A stretch of 64,000 bases of DNA from Caenorhabditis elegans (GCF_000002985.6 NC_003280.10:14752501-14816500); one strand, 5' to 3'. Numbered from the stretch's first letter, positions 38,609-51,925 are shown. Notes: generated by a model not told the origin, from the sequence alone. Program-made: numbers and translations.

Positions 38609-40054
38609 ATGAGGTCACTGAAGCAGCAAGTCCTATTTTTATTCATTTCCACAGTATTATGGTAAGTGGCCTAACTTTCCCCAATGGCCCAATTTTCCAC
38701 AAATTCCAGCAACTACGGTTCTCTTCAACGAGGTCTTATCACATCGGGTCCATGCACATTTCCACTGCCACACTCTGCCAATTTCAGCGTTTTCTGTCAG
38801 ATACCGTATCACAAGGTGAGTACCCAGCACGTCGTCTAACTTTTTCGACTTCTTCCAGACATCGTACGTCTGCGATCCGGGTGGTATCCTCTCGCGGACC
38901 GAGGTCGAGATGTTGCAGACGACGGCCATCAAGTTGAATATGACGTCATGTTTTTGCAGTAAATTTGAAAATTGCCAGCCAGGGATTCGTATAGCCGTAG
39001 TTCTTCTTCCATTTGTTAGCTGGAATAGTATTCGAGAATGTGATCCCACTTACACGTCATCATCGATATCCACGTCGACAATTTTATATGCGCAGTTGTT
39101 GTCGCTGCGGTGGCAAGGTAAGAGTTAGGCCATGGACTAGAAAGTGCAAAGAAAAAGTTAGGCCATACATATGAAATTCTCGGAGAAATTTAGATCACGC
39201 TGGTGAAAGTTAGGCCACGGACTAGAAAGTTATCAGTAACAGTTAGGCCATGAGCCAGAAAGTTTCCAGAACCGCCCTAGAAAAGCTATTAAGGCTATCG
39301 ACTAACAAATCCTAAAAGTAAATTAGGCCATGGCCTAGAATGTTCTAAAAAATTAGGCCGCCCTAATGATCATGTAAACCTAGGCCACCAAAAACAAAAA
39401 TTTCCAGAGCACTGTGACGCTGACGTCATCTTCGTCTACATCCAAAGTTGGCAGCCCGAACGACTTCGAACTCCGCTGCTCATTCCACTTTTCGGGTATT
39501 TCTAGGCCACCTATAGTAAGAAAAATTATCAATCGAGTGCACTTGCAGAAACCAGTGGCCACATCTTCGCAGATTCTCCATCCCAATCGTCACGTCGGCC
39601 AGGGAGACGACGCTAACCTCGCTGGAAAACGCCATGTCACACGCCAGCCGACTAATCCACGTGGATTTGTCGCCGGTGAGCGATGGTGCAATCGCGCTCC
39701 AATGACAATGTTTGAAGTTTTCAGGCTCACGCGGCGATTCCACGTTGGGCTCTCGCGTTTGGTGGAATAATGCTGTCAGTTGTGGTCGCGGCGATGTACG
39801 TGGCAAATTGTATTAGTGAAAAAATGGGTCAAAGGGTAATTTAGAAGTCTTGGGTTTTAAGCTAAAAATCGGAATTTCAGCGGCAAAAATCGCTGGTCCC
39901 AAAACGTGGAAACGAGAAGTTCCGGGCGGGATTCGGAGGCGGAGTGATGATGAATAGCTCGGGGAGCCAGAAGAAAAAGTCGGTGATGATGTTCCGGACG
40001 TTCTCAAAGAATAATCATAACAATAATAATAATAATAACAATAATCGATTATGA
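38609..40054 (+). CDS. MOLO1-like (modulator of levamisole receptor) single-pass membrane protein
   Basis: Seven exons: 38609-38661, 38710-38815, 38859-39117, 39408-39495, 39549-39675, 39725-39835 and 39881-40054, phase-consistent, 305 aa. A signal peptide (MRSLKQQVLFLFISTVLC) is followed by an extracellular TPM/MOLO1-type domain with YVCDPGGILSRTEVEML, CFCSKFENCQPGIRIAVVLL and CDADVIFVYIQ. Then come one membrane helix (WALAFGGIMLSVVVAAMYVA, about residues 219-238) and a basic cytoplasmic tail ending in eight Asn plus RL. This is the topology of C. elegans MOLO-1, an auxiliary subunit of levamisole-sensitive acetylcholine receptors, which has many worm paralogues. Whether this paralogue modulates a receptor cannot be told from sequence. 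The ATG at 38609 was chosen because only that frame yields a signal peptide and joins the next exon in phase; a longer ORF from 38593 is out of frame. Confidence 0.8.
39121..39395 (+). repeat. Diverged tandem AGTTAGGCCATGGACTAGAA repeats
   Basis: Intron 3 of the MOLO1-like gene is made of about seven copies of TTAGGCCA(T/C)GGACTAGAAAGT, decaying to the right. Related GGCC-plus-CTAGAAA sequence occurs near 4700-5050 and 57500-57560. Confidence 0.7.
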
Positions 40055-41026
40055 GTGTTTTTTTTCGGGTTTTTAAAATAAAGACTAGCTTGCCTTTTTC
40101 TTATCCCTTCTTATTTCATAATATTTTGAATAAATAAAAGATTGCGAAATTCCTATGATAAATTCTTATACGCGGAATCTCCGCTGAAAAAAAGGCAGGA
40201 GACTTGAAATTTCGCAATAATTTACCGTCTCCGATACCGCAGGAGTGCACATTTGTAATTGTTCAATGAATCTGTATATTATTTAGTGTAAACTAAAAAT
40301 TATTTGATGAACACACATGATAAACTTTTAGATAGCACTTATGTACATATACATGAGAAATCCGGTGCTTAGATATGAACTCCTTTTTTTAAGCATAGGT
40401 TTTTAGGTTACCTGTTTTAGCGAGTTTGAATTAATCGTGGCAAAACTCACAGTCGTCAATAAAATGAACATATATAAAGTATTCAAACATACAAAGCAAC
40501 AAAACTAATTGTAAATAAACAAAATTAAAAATATTTTCGATTTATTAAAAGAACAAAACATTATTGCGCTCACCTTGTTTGAATCATGTACGATGCATTA
40601 TCCGAAACGGCGAGCCTGTAGCACAATAGTGATAACACAGGGTTCCTCTTAACCAAAGCCGTCGGATCCGAAGATCTACTGGCGTTTGATCGAGTTGCCC
40701 GCCTTTTTCCTCACGGACTAGATCTCTACCCCACAATGGGATTAAACAAGACCGACCCTAGACAATCCTAGAGTCAGCTTAATCTGCCAGCAGAATCCAC
40801 TGACCCTTGGGTGGCCGTCCCGTTTTTCAAGATTTCTAGGGATTTGCGACCTTTCTCACGTCACGTGCGTTACCCAGCACCGGCCAAGTGATGCAAGAAA
40901 GGGCTTGGAGGTCCACATCCAGTGAGTGCTTAGCTACAGCTAAACGACCACTGGAACAGGAAGTCCCCGGTGATGATCGTATTGAACTACACAACTTTAT
41001 TGTAGTAAACTACACTACCGGTTATT

Positions 41027-42463
41027 ATATCCAGACATAGTCTCCCGATGAAATACTCTCACTTGTTCAAGTGTGAAACCCGAACCTTGCTCTTGTACAG
41101 TTGATAAAACTAATGTAACTCAAAATATGAAACGGCCCAAGACTATGAAAGATATTTTAAGTTTCCAAGTTCTTTCTTAAATTCCAAAACTTCTTTGATT
41201 CAACAACTTTCTACTAAAACGCTCATAGCAAATCATCTGCAAGGACGAATCCATTGAGAATAATGTATACTAATCATCATGTTATAGTAAAAATTGCGTG
41301 ATTTGTACAGTAAAAGGTCAGCAGCATTGTTGTGAGGACTACCCCCTTGGATTGTTGCTTGCTCTTTGATTGTTGAGCGGGCATCGACTGGAGCTCGGTA
41401 TCGATTGTGCTAGCCAAATAAAAATCGATTAGAGGTGTGGCATTTGAAGAACATCAAATTTCTATAGATACGAAAGTGTCTATATGTATCAAGTAGCAGA
41501 CTAAAAAAATTCCAAAAAAAATCGCCTACCCCACCTCTATTTTCGATTTTAAATAACCAGTCATTCGATTGAGCGCGCAATTGAGTGCCGCTAGGTCATC
41601 AAACAGGGCCGCTCATCGCAAAAACATAGCTTGACAAAATGCTGCTGTGTTACCGTACTAATCATGGAGAACCAAGAATCATCAATCATGAAAAAGCAAG
41701 ACGATCCGCAGAAGAATAAAAAAGAACTGCTAAAAATCATTTGTGGTTTTGCCTTTAACTTTTCGTTTTATACAAGCTATCCCTTCCGTCGAAGCTGGCA
41801 GATTTTGTACCGGCAATACTCTCACTTTTTCCAATGTAAAGCCCAAACCTTTCTGTTGCACAGTCGACAAAACTCATCTAACTCAGAATATGAAACGACC
41901 TAACCCTGTCAGAGATATTTTAAGTTTTCAAGTTCTTTCTTAAAATCCAAAACTTCTTTGATTCAACAACTTTTTACTGAAACACTCATAGTCCATACTC
42001 TGCAAGGACGAATCCAAAGAGAATAATGTAAACTAATCATCATGTTACAGTAAAACTAACAAAAACACAACTCCGTATCCAGACATAGTCTTCCGATGCA
42101 ATACACTCACTTTTTCCAATGTAAAGCCCAAACCTTTCTGTTGCACAGTCGACAAAACTCATCTAACCCAGAATATGAAACGACCTAAGACTATCAGAAT
42201 TATTTTAAGTTTTCAAGTTCTTTCTTAAAATCCAAAACTTCTTTGATTCAACAACTTTTTACTGAAACACTCATAGCAAATCATCTGCAAGGACGAATCC
42301 ATTGAGAATAATGTATACTAATCATCATGTTATAGTAAAAATTGCGTGATTTGTACAGTAAACGGTCAGCAGCATTGTTGTGAGGACTACCCCCTTGGAT
42401 TGTTGCTTGCTCTTTGATTGTTGAGCGGGCATCGACTGGAGCTCGGTATCGATTGTGCTATTT
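41027..42463 (+). repeat. Three direct repeats of up to 390 bp
   Basis: Copy 1 spans about 41027-41415, copy 2 about 41800-42055 (truncated) and copy 3 about 42077-42463. They share ATCCAGACATAGTCT, TTTTAAGTTTTCAAGTTC, GATTCAACAACTTT and AATCATCATGTTA. Copies 1 and 3 also share the last ~120 bp almost without change. Flanked on the left by GC-richer sequence (40560-41020) that I cannot identify. Confidence 0.8.
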
Positions 42464-42928
42464 ACTTAAACAACTGATCGATAAATATATTTAAAATGTA
42501 CTCGCTGCCGCGTTCTCCGGAAAAAAGGGCAAATGTCCGCATTTCTTCGTAAAGTCTGGTGTTTGCGTACACCCATTTTTCTTTCATTAAATATTTATAA
42601 ATGCATTGATTCGCGTTTGAGTTTCAAAATTATCTCTATTTGAAATTCCGCGCAAATCTCATGGACGCGGCCTAGGATTCTCTTCGGTCGAGCGCTTGCA
42701 ACGACGCTCCGTTCTCCCGCATGGGTGTTGTTTAGAGTTTGTTCATATTCCAAATATCGGTCCTATTTTTCAGATTTTCCAGCGTTTTCCAACATTTTTC
42801 CACAATTTTCGGAGAAAATTCTGTAAAAATTCAACTTATCTCGTTTTTCCTTCCATTTTCCTTTAAAATATCTCACAATTTACTCAATAAACCGTGTCTA
42901 AAGTTTCAGACTAGTTGGGTTACACAGA

Positions 42929-45343
<2,415 letters not shown>

Positions 45344-45985
45344 TTAGTTATTTGATTTCCCGGTTTTTCCCCTTTTTTATGCGCTGCTTTTTCTTCCTGA
45401 TTTCTCGAAGACTTGGAGCGGCGTCCCCTCTTTTTGGTGGTTCCACCATGTACTCGTTTTCGTTTTCCTCTTCATTTTCCCAGTCATGTCGTCATTTTCT
45501 GAACAACGCCTTTTTCTATGGCAAATTTAACTTTATGATGCCTGAATGGAGAAGGTTTTTTCAAGCTTCTTTTGGGCGGCCCTAATATTATTTAATTGTT
45601 TCTCTCTATCCACTTTAATATCTCTTGTTGCTCCCGTCTCTCCGTGTTTTCTGGTGGTTTTTGCCGATAAAATGTTGATGAATTAGTTGATGTTTCAGAT
45701 TTTTTCCAAATAAACAGAAGTGAAAATTCATAAATTATATTTTTCAGCGCTATAAAATTGTGATTCTGAAAAAAAAATTCCACGTTTATTAAAAATTCCA
45801 CAAATGGTGCAATGTGACGTGACGGTGTATGCACACTTTGCATTAAATTTGACGACAAATGTCTCATCGGGTTTTCTGTCAATTTTTAATCCACTTTCTC
45901 TATTTTACTCTGTTCTTTTTATACTTTTTTAAAATAAAATTTCTATAAAAAACTTTAAACTTCAATTTTAGCAATTAACCCGTTC
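45344..45985 (+). other. Intergenic region between eif-3.B and tbc-20
   Basis: 642 bp. AATAAA-type signals occur near 45711 and 45935, and the tbc-20 acceptor (AATTTTAG) lies near 45971. Both genes are on the plus strand. This is compatible with an operon whose downstream mRNA receives SL2, although the spacing is longer than the usual ~100 bp unless the second poly(A) site is used. Confidence 0.4.
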
Positions 45986-48150
45986 ATGCACTCATCGTTT
46001 TCGGAGCCAAATTCGCCGTTGAAAGAGGTGCTCGTAGATAAGTGGCAGACAGCCTCATGCAGCGATTTGGGCGAAGAATATGTAAAAGTAGGGGTTTTTA
46101 ATGAGAAAATTTAACGAAAAAAAATCAATTTTTCAGCCGGGACCCCTGGCGAGAGCAAAATTCAACGCGTTGCGAAATAAACGCGAAGCAATTGATCGAT
46201 TTTTGAAAAAGCACCGAAAAGAGGATCTCAGCTTATATATTGGTAATTTTTATTATAGAATTTGAATTTAAATTTATCAAAAAACGATTTTCAGACGAAC
46301 TCCGCGATTTTGCGATTTCACCCGGCGGGCTTGTGGACGATGAGTTCCGCGCCGTCATTTGGCCAGTTTTATCCGCGAATTTAGTGCAAAACGATGATTT
46401 AGACGATGTTTCTTCGTCCTACGACTCGGATTTCGAATCTGCGCAGTCGGATTTCGACGAGGAGCCTGCTTATGAGGTTTTTACACTGAATATAAATTTT
46501 TTAAATATGAAATATAAGCTTGTGTTCCAGGAAAGCGAGGAGCTGACACTAGAAGATTTAAAAGGCCACAAAGAATGGAATCAAGTAGAATTGGACGTTC
46601 ATCGGACGCTTTCCAGGTTCCCACCGAACATATCAGATACCCATCGAGACGTGCTTCAAACCGAACTCATTCCATTAATTGTACGGGTGCTCAGTATTAA
46701 TCCACGGTTTAATTATTATCAGGGTGAGTGAAATGATGTGAAAATAAATATAACATAATTTAAATTCAAATTTTCCAGGTTTCCACGACATTTGCCTCAC
46801 AGTACTTCTAGTTTGCGGCGAGGTAGATGCTCTCCCAGTCTGCTCAAATCTCGCGAAAAATGGCTCATTCAACAACTATTTGCTAAAAACTCTCGAAAAA
46901 TCCGTAGTCCGAGAGCTGGATCTCCTCTACGTCATCTTGTCACGTGTCGACCCATCTTTGGAGCAAGTTATGCGATCCGTCGAGCTCGGCACCATGTTCG
47001 GACTCTCGTGGCCGTTGACCTGGTTCTCACATACACTGAAGCAATATCAGCAGATTGTTCGATTTTTCGACGTCTTCCTCGCCTCCTCGCCACTGCTTCC
47101 GATCTACGTGTCGGCGGCTGTCGTCGTGTTTCGACGGGCAAGCATTCTGGCTTGTGAGCGAGAAATGCCATTTCTACATCGTCTGCTCACCGAAATGCCC
47201 CACGAGTTGCCCATCGACACGATCATCAAGGATTCTGTGTACGATTTTTGCAGTCAGAAAAAATATTTAAAAAAAATGTTTTTAATTAAAAATTTTTTTT
47301 TTTTTGAAAAATAGATTATCAAGCGAATTCTGCAGCTTTTTGAATGGAATTATGGTTTTGCAAGCCCTGTCGATTTACGAAAAATTTTGTACTACACGTG
47401 GACAAGTGCGATTTCGAGTTTTTCCGAGATTTTACAGTTTTGGACATTTTTGTTAAATTTTTTCTGCCTTTAACGCGGCCAATATATATTATAAATTCTC
47501 GTTTTCTATAAATTTCAACGATGAAAACATTGATTTTTATCTGAAAAAACTGTAAAATTCGAGCATTTTTGCAAAAAACGTTGTTTTTTTAACTAAAAAT
47601 CTTGTTTTTCAACTTTTTTCTCGAATTTTACAATTTTACAGTTTTTTTTCTCAGTTGAAAATCAATGTTTTCATTGTTGAAATTTATAGAAAACCGCTTT
47701 TAAATTTTAAATGCAGAAAAAAATTCGCAAAAATGTCCAAAAATCATGAAATCTCGCGAAAAAATTACCTCACACTTGTCCGCGTGTAGTACAAAATTCT
47801 CCGTAAATCGACATGTATCAAAGCGTGCCGCAGGTTCGCAAAACAGTTTTGAGAGCGGGAAAAAGCATTCAAAATCCGTCCAAACTCCAAAAATTTCCAT
47901 ATTTTCAGATACTTGTCAAAACTAATGCCGCCGTGCCTTCTCAAAACGAAATACACGAACGAATATCGAAAAATTGCAAGTTTCAGTCAACTTTTTGCTC
48001 TCAAAAAACTCTAAAATATTTCAGGTCTCAAAGCCATCGAAAGCCGCCGTGAAAACCATCCCAAGATACGCGCTTCAGTTCATGTTCGTCGCCGGAACCG
48101 TTGGCGCGGCCGCCAGCTTCTTCTTCTTCAAACAAATTCATCCAATGTGA
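45986..48150 (+). CDS. tbc-20: TBC1D20-type Rab GTPase-activating protein
   Basis: Firm exons: 45986-46087, 46137-46242, 46295-46476, 46531-46723, 46779-47236 and a final one 48025-48150. The TBC domain shows the arginine-finger segment (ELDVHRTLSRFPP), the glutamine-finger motif NYYQGFHDIC and TMFGLSWPLTWF. The last exon encodes one membrane helix (YALQFMFVAGTVGAAASFFFF) and ends QIHPM. This tail-anchored layout is that of TBC1D20, an ER-resident GAP for Rab1 (and Rab18), so it probably controls ER-to-Golgi traffic. Between 47236 and 48025 the splicing is unsure. A phase-compatible path uses a 24-nt exon at 47909-47932 and gives about 396 aa; continuing to 47984 keeps TBC1D20-like sequence but ends in the wrong phase. 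A foldback repeat fills this intron. The gene starts about 640 bp after the eif-3.B stop, with a TTTTAG acceptor 14 nt before the ATG. A probable poly(A) signal is near 48446. Confidence 0.88.
47333..47880. repeat. Foldback repeat inside the tbc-20 3' intron
   Basis: Left-arm pieces TCGATTTACGAAAAATTTTGT and ACTACACGTGGACAAGTG are mirrored on the right (ACAAAATTCTCCGTAAATCG, CACTTGTCCGCGTGTAGT). The inner part with ATAAATTTCAACGATGAAAAC is mirrored too. Confidence 0.75.
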
Positions 48151-48476
48151 TAAATGTTCCCCGCCAAAATGTTCATATTACCCTCGAAATTTTGCACGAA
48201 AACTACGATACAGGGTCTTGAAACGACACTTTTTTTTTGTGATTTTCAACACTTTTCGTGTTGAGACCCATTACCGTATTCTTCCAGCAAAAATCGCTAC
48301 CTCCCATGTCTGTATAGTCTTCCTGTCCCACTTTTTCCGAGCTTTCCTTCTTCTAGTATTAGTATAGATATCGTCGATTATTTTTAGCACTAACTATATT
48401 TCGCGCATTCCATTTTTCTGGATCCAAGTATTTCATCTTTTTCTATAATAAATTCCAGTTCAATTTTTAAAGTTTT

Positions 48477-51400
48477 TCAACCAGTTTTCGTCTTTTTCGA
48501 AGCAGACACCATCACAACAGGACTTGGCTCGAAATTTCGAGATTCGATGACTTCTCGAATGGTGGAGACGATGCCGAGGATTTTTGCTGAAAAAAAAACG
48601 AATTTTCAGTTTGAATCAAGCGAAATTCCAAAAAATTCATTGATCGTGGTGGGACCCGAGCTAAAGCAAGAAGGCGTGCGCCTTTAAAGAACTACGGTAA
48701 AAATTTAATTCTATTAAAAATCGATTTCGCAATTCGATTTTTTATTTTTCTTGTAGCCGAGGATAGCCAAAAATTCAACAAAGTGGTTAAAAATAAATAC
48801 TAAATTCTAAAAATAGGAATGAATTCTCAAAATGAACTGAAAAATGCAAAACAGGAACGGTCAAGTTGGTGCCGATGGGAGGGGGGGTTTCAAAGGTAAC
48901 CCACCGACTCCGGACCACGCCTGTCTGACATGAACGCATTGCAGAGGGGTATATATACTTGCTGCCTTCCGTGCGTCCGACTTTTCTAGAAGAATTGCAG
49001 TTCGGTAGAGCGCGCTTGTATTCTTATTGTGGCCCCTTCTCAGACAAACGCTTAGTAGCTTAATTAGATTTCAACCATATTAAACGAGATTTCAACCATA
49101 TTTGTTTAGAAAATCCATATTGCATTATATTTGCTCCATATTAGATTAGAAATCCATGTTAGATTAGATTTCCTCCATATTTCATTAGAAAACAAATCTA
49201 ATCCAATATGGTCGAAATCTAATCCAATATGGCACGCTCTCAGCCATATTTGATTAGATTTCGTCCATGTTAGATTAGAAATCTCACGAGAAATGGGAGT
49301 ATTAAAATAAATAAATAAATAAGAAGAAAACGGAAAGTGCAAACGCGTAGGGCTTAAAATTTTTAAATTAAAATTGAAGACCTTTAAAAAGTTTTAAAAT
49401 AAAATTATGATATGAAAATAAGAATTATCTCCTGCAAATAATAATCTAAAGATGATGTCCGCTGACTGACTTTGACGAATCTCCGAAAAGTCTCCAACTG
49501 GTAATGTTTTTTTCAGAAACACTTTTTTTTTCAAAATCCGGCAAGAAATTTCACGGCTACAGCTGTGACAACTTCGATGGTTACAAACAACGAAATAACA
49601 TATTCTATTAATTTAAATTAACTCCTACAAACCATTACTTTTTTCGGTATAATTCGTGGAAAAATTATATCATTTCACACAAATGATACTAGAGCTCTTG
49701 CTGCGGAAAGCGGAAACAGTCAATACCGTACTTTTAAAGTTTTCATGAATTTTGTATTTTACGTCTGTTTTGTGCCAACCCGCAGACCATAGTTAAATAA
49801 AATTACTTTTCCTAGCATTTACATTTTGATACAAAATACTTTAATTCACACTTCCAGCAACCAAAAAGTATGATTTAACGATTTTTTTTTAGAAAAAACT
49901 CTTTTCCAAATTTTCTGAAACTAAAAAAATCTTTGTTCTCTTCTATTGGTTAGTACGATTGGAGGCTAAGATTAATGAAAGCGGTTAACAAACTTTTTCA
50001 AATGAAAAACCTTGATATCAAGCCGTTCAAGACTTCAAAATACATTCCCTCTACTCACTAGTCAGTTCATCTAATTTTCCTTAACTTATCGAAGAAACAA
50101 CGCGCGCTACCACCACCAGCTATTTAACCGAACAGTTCATCGAAAGTTCATGTGTGCAGATTGGCCGAGTCGGTAAGAACACAGTCTTTAGAATATAACA
50201 TCCTGGATCGATTCCCCACAGTGGCAACTTCAGAAAGACACAGTAGCAGTGTTGATAGAGCGGCTACAGTTATTAGGCGAGACAGCCAGTGTGTAGTGTA
50301 AGATATATGCGAGACATGAGAAATATTTTTCTCATTTTCTTTATTTTTTCCACATTATTTTCGGGTGAAATATTCTTCGAAAAAAAATTATTCAGAAAAT
50401 CCGAGCCAAATTTGATTAGATTTTGTCCATATTGGATTAGATTTGTTCCATATTCGATTAGATTTCGTCCATATTGGATTAGAATTGTTCCATATTGGAT
50501 TAGATTCCGGCCATATTGGATTAGATTTGTTCCACATTGGATTAGATTTCAACCATATTTGATTAGAAAATCCATATTGGATTAGAATAGGAAGCCTATT
50601 AATTATGTCCCCATTATATTTGCTCAGTTTCTAATCAAATATGGTTGAAATCTAATTAAGCTACTAAGCGTTTGTCTGAGTTACCATAAGTTGCCGCAAG
50701 CACCGGAATCCGGGTCGAAAGGCACATTGACATGAAGATTAGACGGAAAAGACGAAGATCCCAGTGAATAAGTCTGAAATTATGGAATTTTGGTGTAAAA
50801 AATCCAAAATTTTCAAGACTAACGATGACAAGAACGATTCGCCGGTGACAAAAACTGCGTAGACGGTCCAGTAGCGAACGAAGAAATCTTGATGATTCTT
50901 GAGGAAGCTCGGATTTTCATAGGAAGACGTGGAAGAGATCGCGGTGACTGTCATGAACGTTGGGATGATAAGGGTCTGAAAAATTTGCGAGGATTTTGAG
51001 ATCGATGACGTCACAACGGTTTATATTTTTTTAGTTCCACAAATTTTTTGTATCGAATTTCGAATTCACCGCTTTTTTTACCCCTGTGCCCCAATTTTCT
51101 AGAGCTCCGTCCAAGTTTTGAAATTTCCGGGATTACTGTAGTATAAAAAGTACGTGTTTGCGTACTCTTCAAAATTGCGCTCAAAATAGCTTTTAAAAAA
51201 TGATTTCAACGGAGCACACTTGCATACCATAAACGCTGTGATCGCTCCCACTGCATCATTCAGAAGTACAAGAGTGAGTAAAACACCCAGAGCTCCATAG
51301 AAACAATGCTCCCTTCTTCTCCCGAAAACCCGCTCAATTTCTCGAAATCTGAAAAATTCCATTTTTATCAATGGAGCGTCGTTGCATTCTCACAGCAATT

Positions 51401-51751
51401 CATAGCTATGCGGTTCGTAGAGCACGTTGCACACGAGGATATTCAATTTTACAAGATCCACGTCATCCCACGAGTTCATCAGCTTCTTTTGTTGGATTAC
51501 TGTAAAAGTGGAAAGTACGCTCCAATGAGAAAGTAGATCAAACCTGGCTTCGGATCACTCTTCGCGTTAGACGTCAGATAACTGGCCAAAGTAGATAAAA
51601 AACCGGATTTTTTGACATCGGACGCTAGCGATATCGGAGCCGTGTTCTAAAATTTACAAAAACTTGGGCCTTGCAAGGCGCTCCCCCGACAAATCCTCAC
51701 ATTTTCGAGATAGAACGAACGTTCTTGGTTGATAACCTCCGCTTGAGACAT
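48477..51751 (-). CDS. Divergent REEP/TB2-DP1-HVA22-like membrane protein
   Basis: Seven exons on the minus strand: 51751-51701, 51646-51544, 51499-51394, 51348-51228, 50975-50824, 50773-50685 and 48586-48477, all phase-consistent, 243 aa. The N-terminal ~100 residues are soluble. Then come hydrophobic hairpins (GALGVLLTLVLLNDAVGAI, FMTLIIPTFMTVTAISS) and the REEP-like segment FFVRYWTVYAVFVTGESFLS, followed by LFRLIFMSMCLS. REEP/Yop1 proteins insert as hairpins and shape ER tubules; the assignment here is by pattern and is moderate. Without the last exon the frame would run on into a transposon end and stop at 50656 with the tail NSDKRLVA. The donor at 50684 and the exon at 48586 give a better C-terminus (KILGIVSTIREVIESRNF). 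The 2.1-kb last intron contains a TIR transposon and a Y-RNA-like gene. The gene is convergent with tbc-20. Confidence 0.68.
48848..48925 (-). ncRNA. Y-RNA / stem-bulge-RNA-like gene, copy 1
   Basis: On the minus strand the 5' arm CAGGCGTGGTC pairs with 3' GACCGTTCCTG (one mismatch plus wobbles), followed by TTTT. Inside it lies GGTCCGGAGTCGGTGGGTTACC opposite ACTTGACC, leaving one bulged C. This is the conserved Ro60-binding helix of vertebrate Y RNAs, and also of the nematode CeY and stem-bulge RNAs. The loop is rich in C (seven in a row). A TATATATACC box (48957-48948) lies about 32-34 nt upstream of the RNA 5' end, and a GTCGGACG element (PSE-like) starts 25 nt before the box. The predicted RNA is about 78 nt. 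It lies in the last intron of the REEP-like gene on the same strand but has its own promoter signals. It could correspond to CeY (yrn-1) or an sbRNA; I cannot tell which. Confidence 0.72.
48948..48981 (-). promoter_or_regulatory. PSE-like element plus TATA box of Y-like RNA copy 1
   Basis: On the minus strand AGTCGGACG is followed by TATATATACCCC with the same 25-nt offset seen at the two plus-strand copies. The intervening bases are unrelated to those of the other copies. Confidence 0.65.
49100..49290. repeat. Degenerate CCATATTNGATTAGATT units, left block
   Basis: About eight units in both orientations (also AATCTAATCCAATATGG), part of the TIR transposon. Confidence 0.75.
50155..50225 (+). 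other. tRNA-like sequence inside the TIR transposon
   Basis: TTGGCCGAGTCGGTAAGA resembles the A box of a Ser/Leu-type tRNA, and GGATCGATTCC resembles a B box, about 40 nt apart. A full cloverleaf is not evident. Confidence 0.4.
50400..50600 (+). repeat. Degenerate CCATATTGGATTAGATT units, right block
   Basis: About nine tandem 18-20-bp units with changes mainly in the few bases before CCATATT. Confidence 0.8.
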
Positions 51752-51925
51752 GCTAACCGATCAAATTTCGATTATAGACGCGAAGTTTCTTTGTGTTCAA
51801 ATTCAAAATAATTGGAAAATTGGAATTTCACATTTTTTCGTTTTAATTTTTATTTTTGAAAGGTTAAATTGAGAAAATAATCCGAGGACACGCGAAAATT
51901 GCAACCACCGCCATTCCTCGAAAAA

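Larger units (their letters stand above)
49039..50680. mobile_element. Transposon with 43-bp perfect terminal inverted repeats
   Basis: The left end CTCAGACAAACGCTTAGTAG and on for 43 bp is exactly mirrored at 50638-50680. The 1.64-kb body has no transposase-like frame, so it is non-autonomous. Both subterminal parts consist of diverged CCATATTGGATTAGATTT units. It lies in the last intron of the REEP-like gene; its right end is 4 nt from that exon's donor GT. I could not define a target-site duplication. Confidence 0.8.

Noticed and set aside
39121-39395. TTAGGC-containing tandem units suggesting interstitial telomere repeats
   Set aside because: The unit is about 35-40 bp (AGTTAGGCCATGGACTAGAA plus spacer), not a run of TTAGGC.
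49039-50680. CRISPR-like regular repeats (CCATATTGGATTAGATT)
   Set aside because: Eukaryotic window, degenerate units without unique spacers, inside a TIR transposon.
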